From Psettodes erumei (lineage: Eukaryota; Chordata; Actinopteri; Pleuronectiformes; Psettodidae), in the NCBI GenBank assembly GCA_016785225.1, contig JAFBJZ010000958.1, positions 1,525,001 through 1,589,000 of the forward strand: a stretch of DNA of 64,000 nt, written 5' to 3'. Every line of letters begins with the position of its first letter. The stretch's first letter is position 1. The notes below the pieces were generated by a model. It had not been told where the DNA came from, did no database searches, and saw only the letters and a list, made by a program, of their open reading frames with translations. Position numbers and translations under genes: made by a program. This document shows, piece after piece, positions 1 through 12,152 of the stretch.

Positions 1-28
1 CTCATCCACACTGTGTTTCACTGCTCTA

Positions 29-51
29 ACACACACACACACACACACACA
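29..51. repeat. (AC)n microsatellite
   Basis: Eleven AC units at the left edge of the window. Confidence 0.9.
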
Positions 52-937
52 AATACACTACTGTTGTGTTCCCTGTGTCTTTTGCGGTTGGGCTGCAGAC
101 CCTGACCACCCCACTGAGATCTCTGTATTAGGAGTGATGACAGGCAATGCTGGACACACACATACAGTCTCACCACAATCCACACACACAAATGTCTCAG
201 TGGTTTATAATTGTATTGTTACATTTTTTGAGTTTGCTCATTTTTGTTTGTCATTCATTTACATTTATTTCTTATTAATACAGAATAATAACATATTTCA
301 TCGTTGATCATCTAAATTATTCTCTTATTTTATCAGCTATTAATATTCAGGCTAACCTTTACCTAGGTACACAAAACATAGACAGTGCTGAGGACTTTAA
401 AACTTGTTATTTGATTAGTATTGATTGTCATTCTTACATGGCCTGTGTCATTCTGAATTGTTGGGGTTTTGTCTCCTCTGACACACACTCCTGGGGAAAA
501 CACCATCTTCACATCTAAAACTGATGATAGCAGTTTTAGCTCAGGCGAAGAGGAGCAGGAGTAAAGTGTAAAACAATGGGGCGGAACAAGCCTATTTGTC
601 ACTGCTGTTGCTGCTTTGATAGAAACTATTATCTTTGTATAAGCTGTCTGACTCTGGTGTGTCTTATGGTGGAGTGTGCTGTTTACCTGCACTGTTGTGT
701 TGGACTGGAAAGTTTTTTTGAATAATTACGGGCCGTTCAAACAATTTAGAAGTCTGAACTGAATGATGGACAATATCATGATCAACTTACCCATGACACA
801 CGCTAATGCCATGTATAAACAGGGCCTTAGGCTGCTTTCGGATCAGCTTTAGTTCTATGTGATGAAATGCATCCTCCTCATTCATTTGAAGGGAGCTGGT
901 CCAGCAGTGTGTGGGGAAGCAAACACCTACACTATAG

Positions 938-976
938 TTTTTCATAACCCTGTTGGTCCTACAGGGTTATGAAAAA
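938..976. repeat. Perfect 16-bp hairpin
   Basis: 938-953 (TTTTTCATAACCCTGT) is the exact reverse complement of 961-976, with a 7-nt loop. No gene is nearby, and no run of T follows that would suggest a terminator. Function unknown. Confidence 0.7.
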
Positions 977-1325
977 TTTGAACCTATCTTAACTTCTGCT
1001 TCAACATGGCTTTATCTGGTGAGACATGACAATGGCTAATCACAATGTGCCAGTGGAGTTTCATAATGGAGTACTTTATAAAATGGACACCATATTTCTA
1101 CTGTTTATCTGCCAATCATAACAAGGAATATAAAACCAAGTCCAAATTCAGTCTCAAAGTATTACAAAGTGTTAAGCAGTGTTCTGCATCTGAGAAGGCA
1201 TCAAAAGCATGGATCTGCTGCTCAAACTGTACTTCATGGATGATAGTCCTTGATTTACAGCCCCCACCAATGTGATTGTTTAACAAATTGCTTCAGTCTT
1301 AGCACTGAGCTAAGAGCTGTTTCTT

Positions 1326-1590
1326 AGTCAGTGAGGATGTGGGGTTGCAGAATGCAGCAAGCACTTCTCCCACATCCTCTGCATGTACCCTCTCTCACTG
1401 GGGTTACTCCCGTAGTAACACTCCATCAGTACCATGTTCTCTGTCCTACTCCATGAATGTCTTGTTCCAGTAGCAAACTCACCATCAGGGTGTCCTGGTT
1501 CCCTAACACCTGACGCGGACCTTGTTGTCGCGGGCGTCGTCCGAGCTGGTATGACTCTATTATTTATCATATCGCTCATTAAATATATAT
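1326..1590 (-). mobile_element. R4/Rex6-type LINE fragment, 5' part
   Basis: On the - strand this encodes RSASGVREPGHPDGEF...TENMVLMECYYGSNPSERGYMQRMWEKCLL. From HPDGEF onward the same segment occurs at 33940-34090 in the BMS1 intron copy, at high similarity. It extends further 5' than that copy but stops soon after the helix region, so it is a small isolated fragment. Confidence 0.8.
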
Positions 1591-1689
1591 ATTTTTTAAA
1601 AATACATTAAAACAGATAATAAGATAAATTTTGAAAATAAAATCGTGCCAACAAAAGTGTTCAGTGGCAGCACCTTGGGCCGGGGATGT

Positions 1690-1750
1690 GGGTGGATAGT
1701 AGTTTGCTTTGTTGTTTTGTTTTCTTCAGTACTCAGTAGCTATGGGTGCA

Positions 1751-1797
<47 letters not shown>

Positions 1798-2520
1798 CAA
1801 GGGTGGGGGGTGGGGTAGTGCAATGGAGGCTGGAAGCTGTTCCTCAGTTCATTGGTGGTGTTTGTTGATGGTCCTGTATCTTTTGCCTGATGGGAGGGAT
1901 CAAATAGTCTGCAACCTGAATTGGTTGAGTTCATGATAATATTTCTAGCCCTCTTTTGTCGGCAGCTAGCATAACCTGTGTCCACATTGGGGAGTTTGAT
2001 GTCCAACATCCTATGTGTGGTCTTAACTATCCACATCAATTTGCTGTGGTTCTCTGCACTGCAGCTGGAGAACCACTGTAATGTGGTGGGATGGGATGCT
2101 TTCTACTGTGCTCCTGTAGAACTGCACCAAGAGCTGAGATGGAAGTTTGGCTTTTATCTAAAGTTTCCTCAAAAAGAACAGCCTCTGTCGATCATTCTTC
2201 ACCAGGTGGGAGGTGTTAAGTGCCCATGTCAGAGCCGTTGTAATACAGAGTCCCAGGAATTTGGTGTCGCTGACATCTCTACCTCCTCCCAATTTATATG
2301 GAGGTTCTGGTTCTCCTGAAGTCCACAACCATCTCTTCTCTCCTGTAGTGTGACTCATCATTCCCTGATATCAGTCCAACTATAGTGGTGTCATCTACGA
2401 ACTTCAGTATAGTGTTAGAGGAGTGTACGGGTGTGCAGTTGTGTGTAAAAATGGGTTAAAAGGGATGGACTGAGGACACAGCCCTGTGGTACACCTGTTT
2501 TCAGGGTGAGTGTGTGGGCA
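1690..2520 (-). mobile_element. LINE fragment (fish L2/Rex1-like), RT C-terminal part, antisense
   Basis: The - strand shows VPQGCVLSP near 2500, KFVDDTTIVGLISGNDES around 2410-2350 (the [FY]xDD catalytic box), then a decayed tail including LPNVDTGYASCRQKRARNI and the GCRLFDPSHQAKD region, ending near a (TG)n tract at 1755-1796. The order matches the end of a fish LINE RT. Stops and shifts are frequent, so it is an old 5'-truncated copy. Confidence 0.7.
1755..1796. repeat. (TG)n microsatellite
   Basis: About 21 uninterrupted TG units next to the LINE fragment end. The open frames over it are artefacts of the repeat. Confidence 0.95.
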
Positions 2521-2791
2521 CCCTGATGTTATGTTATTAAAGAACTGAGAAACAGCTGAATCTGTTCTTTCCCAGGCTTTATGAAACTTGGGCTAACCAA
2601 TATCAGAATAAGTCAGAATAAGAATAAGTTCTACTTCTCTTATACCCTTTGTGATATACCACTCTCAATTATTATTTAAAATGATAAGCAGTGTTACAAG
2701 TTTCAGAATGTTGTCTTCTTTGGGGTTTTCCACCCTGGGGGGAGAGAAAACCAGAAGTGGACAAAAAGCCAAATTTAGCTATCTTAAAGTT

Positions 2792-2819
2792 AGAAGAAGA
2801 AGAAGAAGAAGAAGAAGAA
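2792..2819. repeat. (AGA)n microsatellite
   Basis: Nine AGA units; gives spurious poly-Arg, poly-Glu and poly-Ser frames. Confidence 0.9.
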
Positions 2820-3701
2820 AGCAGGAAAAGCTTGAAAAGCTTCATCGTTATCAGTATATACATTGGTTTTATAATTACTTGTGTGTAAAAGGAAGAGTCT
2901 GGGTCAAGAGTGCCACCAAGACCCAGGACAGTGTTAAGTGCTGCTGCTTGACAAGCCAGTTTATTATAATAAATATATATAATAATACTCCAATAATATT
3001 AATGGAAAGATCCATATGAAGAAATTATTTTATCACATTCAATTCTGAGAGAGCCAATAAGAAGGTTTAGATGTACTACATGTTATCAACCTTGGCTGGA
3101 GAAGGATGCGAGTGAGCAAGCTCTATGAGGCCAAAAACACTGAAGAGGGATGAAGCATATACTATCTTTGGAATAAATGGTGAGCTTTGAAGATTCTTGT
3201 TAATGTGTTAAAGACTAACAAACCTGCAGAGTGCAATATTTCAGATTTACAGCAGCATGTTCTGGGTCTGTGCATTGTCTGCAGTTACATGCATTACTGC
3301 ACATACAGGACCTGCCATGAGAAGCATGCAGCAGGCCTTAGTCTGAACTCACTCTGGGCATTCATATTCAAAAACTGACAAATGTCTGGGCATTTATTAT
3401 GGAGGCAACTATTCCTTTCTTCTTCGCAATGATCGCAAATAAAATAGCAGAAATAAAGCATTTGCACGACTGAATCTGCCAGGAATATTTGCATTTGTGT
3501 ATGTACCAACTCAGCCTTGCCAGATGATGTCACACTGTGGCAAAATTTAAGTAAGGGTCAACTTTTAATCCCAGATGAACCTGCATTGCTTCATCAGATG
3601 CCTCTGTGTTTGGACCTCTCTCTAGCTGGCCTTCTTACAGGCATAATGCTGCCGGGACTGTCATTTTAGATAGCATTCCGGTTTTCTGGAATCAGAGCTG
3701 C

Positions 3702-3730
3702 CCACACACACACACACACACACACACACA
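3702..3730. repeat. (CA)n microsatellite
   Basis: About 14 CA units in intergenic DNA. Confidence 0.9.
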
Positions 3731-4140
3731 GTCTGTGACTGTGAGAATGAAGGTGCAACATTCCCGCCCGAAACAGGCTGTGTAAATGGGCTTTTTAGTA
3801 GTTCACTGTCAGCACAGAATGGGGGATGGCTGACTGGCACTACTGTAGTGACAGCAGAGCTTCCCATTGCTATGCTAATGTCCTTTTCATCCACTTCAGC
3901 TGCCAGAGGCTCCTCTCTCACATGCACACCCTCTACATCAGTAATTTTCTGCTAAATTACACACAAAATATCTCCTACAAATGGTGTACACTTGAAACAA
4001 CAACTCTGAAACGCTTAATACACAATGACAACAAAAATTGGCCATCTTTGACCTTTGACCTCTCACATGTTTTGAGCAACAGAATTGGTTTAAGTATGTG
4101 TTTTATTTGCGTTAGATGTAGATTTGTTAGATGAACTACA

Positions 4141-4296
4141 ATATTGTCACCCTATTAAAATAATGGCCTAAGCCATTTTTTAAATTTTAGGGAAGACACA
4201 AAAAACTACCAAATCATTATCAAGAGATGATTTAGGCAAAAAACAAATTTTTGTGAAAAAATGACATAGGCCATTATTTTAATAGGGTGACGATAT
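4141..4296. repeat. Palindromic MITE-like element
   Basis: 30-bp arms 4141-4170 and 4267-4296 are reverse complements at 29 of 30 positions (core TCACCCTATTAAAATAATGG), with about 96 bp between them that keep partial complementarity near the arms. The 156-bp AT-rich structure would fold as one long hairpin. No transposase. Family unknown. Confidence 0.8.
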
Positions 4297-4810
4297 GCTA
4301 CATGCTTGAATCAGACTGAAGAAGATATTCACCTGCTTCTACTGTTAAAAGTTTTTATACTTGTTATCTCTTCATCATCTGTAAAAATGTGGATGATGCA
4401 GAAATGCAAATAATTTTTATTTCGACCAAAACATCATGACCTAGTCTTTACCTCACAAAATCACAATCATTTTTAAAATTAGTCTTCAATGATGTATGTG
4501 TCAGCAAAATTATTATTTATTGAAAAACTAATGTGTAGAACTGAAACTGTCTTGTTAACTTTCATGAGTTATGTCTGGCTACAGATGTCTCATTAGGAGT
4601 TTCCTGAGAATCATTGTTCCAGCTATGAATAACCCTTTGAAACATACAGATACATTATAACATCATCTACATCATCATATGATCTGACTGAAGCTCTGAG
4701 AGTTGGGAGGATGTCTCATTTTAGAAAATAATCTCAAAATGAACCTCAAGTCCCCCAAAGAGATGGGAGTGGTGGGCTGATGCTCTTGGAACTTGAGGAA
4801 GGGATTGGAG

Positions 4811-4815
4811 TGTGT

Positions 4816-4867
<52 letters not shown>
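4811..4867. repeat. (TG)n microsatellite
   Basis: About 28 TG units with one TA near each end. Produces spurious (His-Thr)n and (Val-Cys)n frames on the two strands. Confidence 0.95.
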
Positions 4868-4874
<7 letters not shown>

Positions 4875-5474
4875 CATGTCTCAGGGGCAGGAAGGACCCA
4901 CCACCTCCCACCTCCTTTCCCCACCCCCCAGCCAGGCCCTTTGTTCCTTGATGATGTATGAGACAGCATCTCCCTTGGAGTACCACAGGAACACGACAGC
5001 AGAGCAACAACTCTATCGCATAATGGAGACTGATGGGACAGCTCCTGCTCTCTTCACTTTGTCCACTACTAAGATTGAGCTGGCGTGGCACTCCAGGCTC
5101 CGACAGGACCCTCGTAAGGGAAGACTCAACCTGATGGCAGCTCACGTCTGTCAGTTGCACTGGGTCCCGCCATGGCCTGACAGGTGGATGGATGGATGGG
5201 GGACCTGTGCAGGTCTTTGGGTGATATTGGAGGAGAGGTGTGGAGGATCCCTGGTCCTCTGGTTCCTGTCGGACATTCCTGAGATGACTGAGCTCAGTAA
5301 TGAGAGCTTTCAGCTGAGGATAGTTTGATTTCTGGATGGAGATGTCACACTGGGGAAAAGTGGTAACATGGAATGAAAATACAATTAAAAAGAATTAAAA
5401 AGAATGTGTCTTGTAAAAGAAAAGCATACCAAGTTACACTAATTGAGCACTAGGAACATCATAGTGATACTGAG

Positions 5475-5805
5475 CAGTTTCTGCCTTTGCTCTCAGACAG
5501 ATTCAGCTACTCTTGTCATGGATTCTACAACATGATGACATCACATCATTTCTGCATATGTCTCCTGTTCTACCATACCCCAAAGATTCTACTGGAGTCA
5601 GATCTGGTGACTGAGGAGAACACTTAAGTTCTGTGAACTAACCAGTTTGAGATGACTTTTGCCCTGTGACATGGAGCATTATCTTTCTGTCAGCTCCAAC
5701 CAGTCTGGTCATTCTCCTCTGATCTGTATCAACAAGGTGTTTCTGTCTACAGAACTGCTGCTCATTGGGTGTTTCTTGGCCCCATTCTGTGTGAACTCTG
5801 GAAAC
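5475..5805. repeat. Dispersed fish repeat fragment
   Basis: GTCAGATCTGGTGACTGAGGAG and then CCAGTCTGGTCATTCTCCTCTG...CAACAAGGTGTTTCTGTCTACAGAACTGCTGCTCA match a repeat I know to be common in teleost genomes. Class uncertain, no coding content. Confidence 0.45.
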
Positions 5806-6224
5806 TTCAGTGTAGCAATTTTTTTGTATGTGTTTTTGAATTTTGAGTGCATTTCCTCTTTCTCTCCTGTATGTGCTTGATTGGCCCTCAAATATTAAAC
5901 AAACCGTTTTATTTTATTGGCATTTTGCAACTTTGCATCTTTAGTGACCCGTTACTTTACTTTGTCTTTTTTATTTTCCAGAGAATTAAATGAGTAGAAT
6001 TAAGAACAATAGGCCAGTACAGGTTGTAACAACCACAAAACTCTAAAAACACCCTAATCAATTTTTAGATCATTAAAGATCTAACAATTACTATCATAAA
6101 GGTTTAGGGGAACAGGAGAGCAATGGACAGATGATGAATATGAACACAGAGGAAGTGACTGATAGGTGTGCTTTATGACTTTATCAAATGAGAGTGAAAG
6201 AGATGTAGGGTGTGTGTGTCTGTT

Positions 6225-6228
<4 letters not shown>

Positions 6229-6260
<32 letters not shown>
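6229..6260. repeat. (TG)n microsatellite
   Basis: About 15 TG units, preceded by a shorter interrupted run from 6211. Confidence 0.9.
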
Positions 6261-6261
<1 letters not shown>

Positions 6262-8195
6262 ACAGATCATGACTCACAGGAAATAGATATAATGATCTTT
6301 CAGAGATGGGGGCTCAGTTATTGAATGGATAATGCAGTCTAATATCTGAATAATGTCTCCACTACACAATGACTTGACACACATAAACACAAATGTCTGC
6401 TATCAATCATTTCCTGTGATCACAATAATATAGTCAGTAAAGAAGAAATCCATATATAGCGGAACAATGGATGTCACACATAAAGCCTGTGGAAGTAAGA
6501 GCTTATTGCCACTGCTACTAATGCTCCCAATACTACTTCTACTACTACTTCTTCTAATAATATAATTATTATTATGTAAAAATCTGAAGCTAATGCAGCT
6601 TTCCTTAAAAATTAAATTAATTCAATGAGAGTGGCAAAGGGAGCTGCTGAGCAGCTTCAATATTTTCTTCATTAATTTATTTAACTTAATCGGAATTTTG
6701 TGAGAGTGAGCTGAGAAGGTCAACAGCATTCCCGTGTCTGTGAGTTAAATGCTCTGCAAGCTGTCTAGGTGTCTTTGCTTGTTAACTAATTTATTTATGG
6801 AGGGGAGTCTCTGCACTAAAATTGAATGGGCCAATTTTTAGAAAAATTTGACAAGTAGTTTTTGCATAATCCCATTAGAAAGACAAACCAACAAGCAAAC
6901 AAACAGACACAGGTGAGAACCTGACCTGACCACCTTGGTGGTGGATAGTGGAGAAATCTTGGAGGAAATGTCATGCAGGCTTCTCACCCTGCCATGTTGG
7001 GTGATTTGGAGCAGGTAAAAACTATTTTGCCTTCAGACATTTTTGGATGACATCAGCATACTTAATCCCAAAAGCATAGCCTTATCAATAATTACTCATT
7101 ATTGATATTACTAATATTATATTGCTTATTGACAGGTTTGCTGCATGATGTATCACTACCAAAGGTAATTTTGTAATGATTGTGCAGTACATCAATAACA
7201 TGGGATGTAGAAAAAACTGTTAGATTGTCATCTTGTTTTTACATTTCAAATGCCTCTGCCATAAACTGAAATTTTGTGTGTGTGTGTATGTGTGTGTGTG
7301 TCTGTGTGTGTCATGAGGGGAATCCACTGATCCAAAAGAAGGAAGTGAAAGAGCAGGACCAGCTTAGAGGTCAATGACTTTGTGTGTGGGTGGATGTATG
7401 TGCGTGAGTACAGATTTTCAAAGTCTTGCTGCTAAAGATAGTCCATGACATGTGCATTGTTCAAATGTGTGGGAGAACAGATCATGTTTATAGAGGAGAG
7501 GTGACTGTGAAATTGGAGGGAGCAAGAAGAGGTCATAGTTAGCTGCAATCCATCTTAAATCTACTGTTAAAGGGAAATCAAGACTCAACCCATGACCCCT
7601 CAGATGATTGAATGCACTTAGTGATTGTCATTGTAATCTGTCCATTAGATTTTGAAATGTAGAAAAAGTTGAATATTTGGCCAGAAGGCAAAGCTGAATT
7701 CCAAACTATGAAACAGAGCAGGCAACTGCTCCGGGGCCCTCAGCCCTTAGGGAGGCCTGAGAAATGGAGGTGAAACCTCAACACAGCAGTGCTCAGACAG
7801 GGCTTGTACCCACACAGCCACCGAGCACCTCTCACGCTGGACCACTCTAGAAAAGGAGAGAGTTCAGCTGCTCTCCTGGAGTTTGATTCCAAAACCAGTG
7901 CTGTGTGTAGATAATATCTAGTTGGACTGCAGTATCTTAATCTCCCACACCAACTCCAGCTCCTTCCCCACCAGTGAGGTGGTGTTCCACATCCCTAGAG
8001 CTAGTCTGTGATGCCCAAGTCCCTTCCTTCACCTGCTGCATGGCTCACATAGCACCCTGCCCTTTGCCTGTCCCTGCAAGAAATGAGCCCACATGGCAGC
8101 GGCACACCTGCTGTCCTGCCAATTCATTGAGGTAGATAAAACTTGACGACCAGATTATTTTTTTGATTAATTGGCTGCCAAATACTAAACAAGTA

Positions 8196-9752
8196 TGAAA
8201 CTGTCTAACTGATACTGTTTTACTAATAACAATAGGGAATTTAAACAAACATGATTCATTATCCATGTATTGTATTGTGTATATTGTACGTATGTATTCA
8301 GCTGTTCACTCTCACTTTAGCTTTAAAGAACCAAAAATGACATTTGGGAGAGTCCTAATACATGATATTATATCACTATATTATAATATTAAATATTAAA
8401 GAATGTAATTACTAGGAGACAAGGTTGATAAGTATTAGCTAAGTTAGAAAGTCAGAATTTTTTTTTCCCCTTGATCATATTTCTTACAAAAAAGTTTTTG
8501 GTTGACTGGATGGTGTGTGGTGGGATATCCAAGGTGGGCAGACATCAACATCTACTTGATGTATGTGTGTGCACCATCATTTTAGATGTAGCATTGCCAA
8601 GAAAAGGACATATTTTGTTCAAATGTTGGTTTATGACCTAATACCTGCTAAACTTTTGGTATGGATCTGGGTAAAGGTGTGGATCCATGGATTTTTTTTA
8701 ATCATCTTGTTTAACAGTACAAGGTAAGACTACTGGATGCTGTTTTCGTTGAATCTGTGAACTTTTCTTCTTGCTTTTCTCAAACAAACCAGTCCTAAAT
8801 TCCTCCCAATCATAAATGCTAAACATTATTGTTATATGCATCTGTTGACATTTAAAACACATGCACACTGCTGTTGCAATATACTGATTATAATGCATGT
8901 TTATTTTTGTTGTCCTGCCCCTCTGCAGGGAATTTCCTTGACCATTTAATGCAACACATTTTATATCAGATGGCTCACCCGCTGAGAGTAATGACATGTA
9001 GTGTGTGTTTATTGTTCAAATGGCAACAGCCAGACTCAGCGATGTGGAAATACTGGCTATGGATTTGTTATGGTGTCATTCATCTCTCTCTCCTCCGTTT
9101 TCTCTCACTCTGTGATAACATCAGGCCATCTCTATTAAATGACAGATCATTCCCCCACAAACACCACAGAACTGAAAATGGACCAATTCATCAGCTTACT
9201 TTATTGGTGAGTGTGTGTGGGTGGGTGGGTGAAACTGTGAAAAAGCAGTTTAATTGCCCCCACCCCCTCTTTACCCAGTCTTGTTCTCAGTGACAATCAT
9301 TCTTACCGTACCACAATGCTGTATGTTCCTTCACAGAAATCTGTATAGTTAATACAATGAAATTAAATTGAAATATTTTTTAGTGTGGTTATGGGATGTC
9401 TGTTTAACACACATAACACATAGGACACTGGCTAACATGCGAACTAACATTTAGCACGGTTCGGCAGATCAACGTTATAATAACAGAGCACCTGTTTTAT
9501 GTTTGTGACACAATTCCAAACTTCTGGAAATCCTTTATTATTGTACTGAGCTGCAAATCCATAAATACAGATTTCTCCTCTTCTGTCAATTAGGAATTCA
9601 CTTGAAGAGCAAGAATATCAAACTTTTTGGTTCTCTCTTAAGTAGGACCTGAAAGCAGACACAGAACACTCGCTTATTAAAGAAGATTTATTCGATACAT
9701 AACAAAATACTGTTGTTTTACTCCCCCCATTGTGTAATGCACTAAAAATAAT
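8196..9752. other. Segment present only in duplication unit 1
   Basis: 1557 bp with no counterpart in unit 2, where the gypsy element sits instead. No gene, inverted repeat ends or known repeat is recognised. The frame at 8874-9293 (139 codons) lacks any family signature. Confidence 0.6.
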
Positions 9753-10742
9753 TTTATTAACAAACATTCAAAAAGGTCAAAAGTGCCTATCATTGGTTTG
9801 TGTCATTTGTGGACCCAAAAGAAAACTACCACAGATGAAGTGAAAGGAAAAATATTTAATAAACCTACAGGATAAGAAAAAGAAGAAAACCGGAGCACAG
9901 AAAATAACTTACTGTTCTCCACTGTGTAAGTTAACTCAGGAGCAGATGGAAGACTGGGACATGCAAAGGAACAAAAAACTGGTAAATGACCCAGGTAAAG
10001 GCAGGCTGTGTCCAAAATCATTCTCTCATTTTATAGTGCACTTCACCATTTTGTAGTGCTGTCCTTACATTTACCAACATTATTTATACCCTAAAGAGTG
10101 CACTTAGTGCATCCCACAATGCATAGTGAAAAGTAGTGTGCAACCAATGATCACTTACAAAATTTTGTGAGAGTGAGCTGAGAAGGTCAACAGCATTCCC
10201 GTGTCTGTGAGTTAAATGCTCTGCAAGCTGTCTAGGTGTCTTTGCTTGTTAACTAATTTATTTATGGAGGGAGTCTCTGCACTAAAATTGAATGGGCCAA
10301 TTTTAGAAAAAATTGACAAGTAGTTTTTTGCATAATCCCATTAGAAAGACAAACCAACAAGCAAACAAACAGACACAGGTGAGAACCTGACCTGACCACC
10401 TTGGTGGTGGATAGTGGAGAAATCTTGGAGGAAATGTCATGCAGGCTTCTCACCCCTGCCATGTTGGGTGATTTGGAGCAGGTAAAAACTATTTTGCCTT
10501 CAGACATTTTTTGGATGACATCAGCATACTTAATCCCAAAAGCATAGCCTTATCAATAATTACTCATTATTGATATTACTAATATTATATTGCTTATTGA
10601 CAGGTTTGCTGCATGATGTATCACTACCAAAGGTAATTTTGTAATGATTGTGCAGTACATCAATAACATGGGATGTAGAAAAAACTGTTAGCTTGTCATC
10701 TTGTTTTTACATTTCAAATGGCTCTGCCATAAACTGAAATTT

Positions 10743-10774
10743 TGTGTGTGTGTGTGTGTGTGTGTCTGTGTGTG
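10743..10774. repeat. (TG)n microsatellite in duplication unit 2
   Basis: Counterpart of the interrupted (TG)n at 7276-7310 in unit 1; the length and the interruption differ between the copies. Confidence 0.9.
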
Positions 10775-11659
10775 TCATGAGGGGAATCCACCGATCCAAA
10801 AGAAGGAAGTGAAAGAGCAGGACCAGCTTAGAGGTCAATGACTTTGTGTGTGGGTGGATGTATGTGCGTGAGTACAGATTTTCAAAGTCTTGCTGCTAAA
10901 GATAGTCCATGACATGTGCATTGTTCAAATGTGTGGGAGAACAGATCATGTTTATAGAGGAGAGGTGACTGTGAAATTGGAGGGAGCAAGAAGAGGTCAT
11001 AGTTAGCTGCAATCCATCTTAAATCTACTGTTAAAGGGAAATCAAGACTCAACCCATGACCCCTCAGATGATTGAATGCACTTAGTGATTGTCATTGTAA
11101 TCTGTCCATTAGACTTTGAAATGTAGAGAAAAAGTTGAATATTTGGCCAGAAGGCAAAGCTGAATTCCAAACTATGAAACAGAGCAGGCAACTGCTCCGG
11201 GGCCCTCAGCCCTTAGGGAGGCCTGAGAAATGGAGGTGAAACCTCAACACAGCAGTGCTCAGACAGGGCTTGTACCCACACAGCCACCGAGCACCTCTCA
11301 CGCTGGACCACTCTAGAAAAGGAGAGAGTTCAGCTGCTCTCCTGGAGTTTGTTTCCAAAACCAGTGCTGTGTGTAGATAGTATCTAGTTGGACTGCAGTA
11401 TCTTAATCTCCCACACCAACTCCAGCTCCTTCCCCACCAGTGAGGGTGGTGTTCCACATCCCTAGAGCTTGTCTGTGATGCCCAAGTCCCTTCCTTCACC
11501 TGCTGCATGGCTCATAGCACCCTGCCCTTTGCCTGTCCCGCAAGAAATGAGCCCACATGGCAGCGGCACACCTGCTGTCCTGCCAATTCATTGAGGTAGA
11601 TAAAACTTGACGACCAGATTATTTTTTTGATTAATTGGCTGCCAAATACTAAACAAGTA

Positions 11660-12136
11660 TGTTATGATCCATGTCCTTTCGGTTTCTGTCTGTCTTCTCC
11701 TGGTGTTTTCTGTTAGGGCTCCCCTGGTGTTCTTTTCCCCTTTTGGTTAATCACCTGACTAACTCCCCGCACCTGTGCCTCGTTTGATAATCACTCCCCA
11801 GTGTATTTAAACCCTGCCTCACAATTCCCTGGTGTCGAATCGTGACCATTTCATGCCTGAGCCGAGAACCCTGTACGCCAAGCCTGATCTGTTTTTCAGA
11901 GACCCAGTTTTGTCTGACCACCGCTTTTTGCCCTAGCCCTCGGATTTGTTTGCCGCTTTCTCTGGTTTTTCTGACTCGGACTGTTTTGACTACGCCTCTG
12001 GTTTTGCTGCCCTGGTTTTCGGACCCAGATTACGGACTTGTTTGGGATTTTTGATTTATGGATTTTGGATTGTCGCTAATAAAGATCATTGTCAGCACAC
12101 ACTGTCTTGCGCCTGGTTCCTGTACTGATCATCACA
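11660..12136 (+). repeat. 5' LTR of the gypsy element
   Basis: 477 bp, TG...CA, near-identical to the 3' copy with a few small indels (for example near 11680, 11717 and 11965). TATTTAAA at 11804-11811 is a TATA box, with a predicted start about 30 nt on, near 11834. AATAAA at 12078-12083 is the poly(A) signal, which sets out U3, R and U5. Confidence 0.92.
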
Positions 12137-12149
12137 GTACGATTCGACC
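12137..12149 (+). other. Primer-binding site, self-priming type
   Basis: ACGATTCGAC at 12139-12148, just after the 5' LTR, is the exact reverse complement of GTCGAATCGT at 11834-11843, which sits at the predicted RNA 5' end 30 nt after the TATA box. Tf1 and Sushi elements prime first-strand synthesis from their own folded RNA 5' end instead of a tRNA; this arrangement matches that mechanism. The site is not a usual tRNA-type TGGCGCC. Confidence 0.75.
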
Positions 12150-12152
12150 ATC

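Larger units (their letters stand above)
1..1325. other. Intergenic, no gene seen
   Basis: AT-rich DNA with one microsatellite and the hairpin at 938-976. The open frames (363-692, 1045-1275) show no family signature or splice context. Confidence 0.6.
2521..6693. other. Intergenic, repeats only
   Basis: Holds microsatellites, the palindromic MITE and a dispersed repeat fragment. No exon with coding character is recognised; frames over 4675-5328 arise from the (TG)n tract. Confidence 0.6.

Noticed and set aside
4675..5328. Overlapping open frames of 161 and 182 codons on both strands
   Set aside because: Both run through the (TG)n tract, giving His-Thr and Val-Cys repeats, and neither flank resembles a protein family.
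5978..6600. Possible 3' end or RNA gene in AT-rich DNA with triplet runs (ACT, AAT)
   Set aside because: Only simple-sequence runs are seen; no tRNA or snoRNA boxes in a workable arrangement.
8874..9293. 139-codon open frame on the plus strand
   Set aside because: No family motif, no splice context, and no counterpart in duplication unit 2.
11206..11508. 100-codon minus-strand frame in duplication unit 2
   Set aside because: The frame is not kept in the other copy (7720-8030), where small differences break it, so there is no sign of coding constraint.
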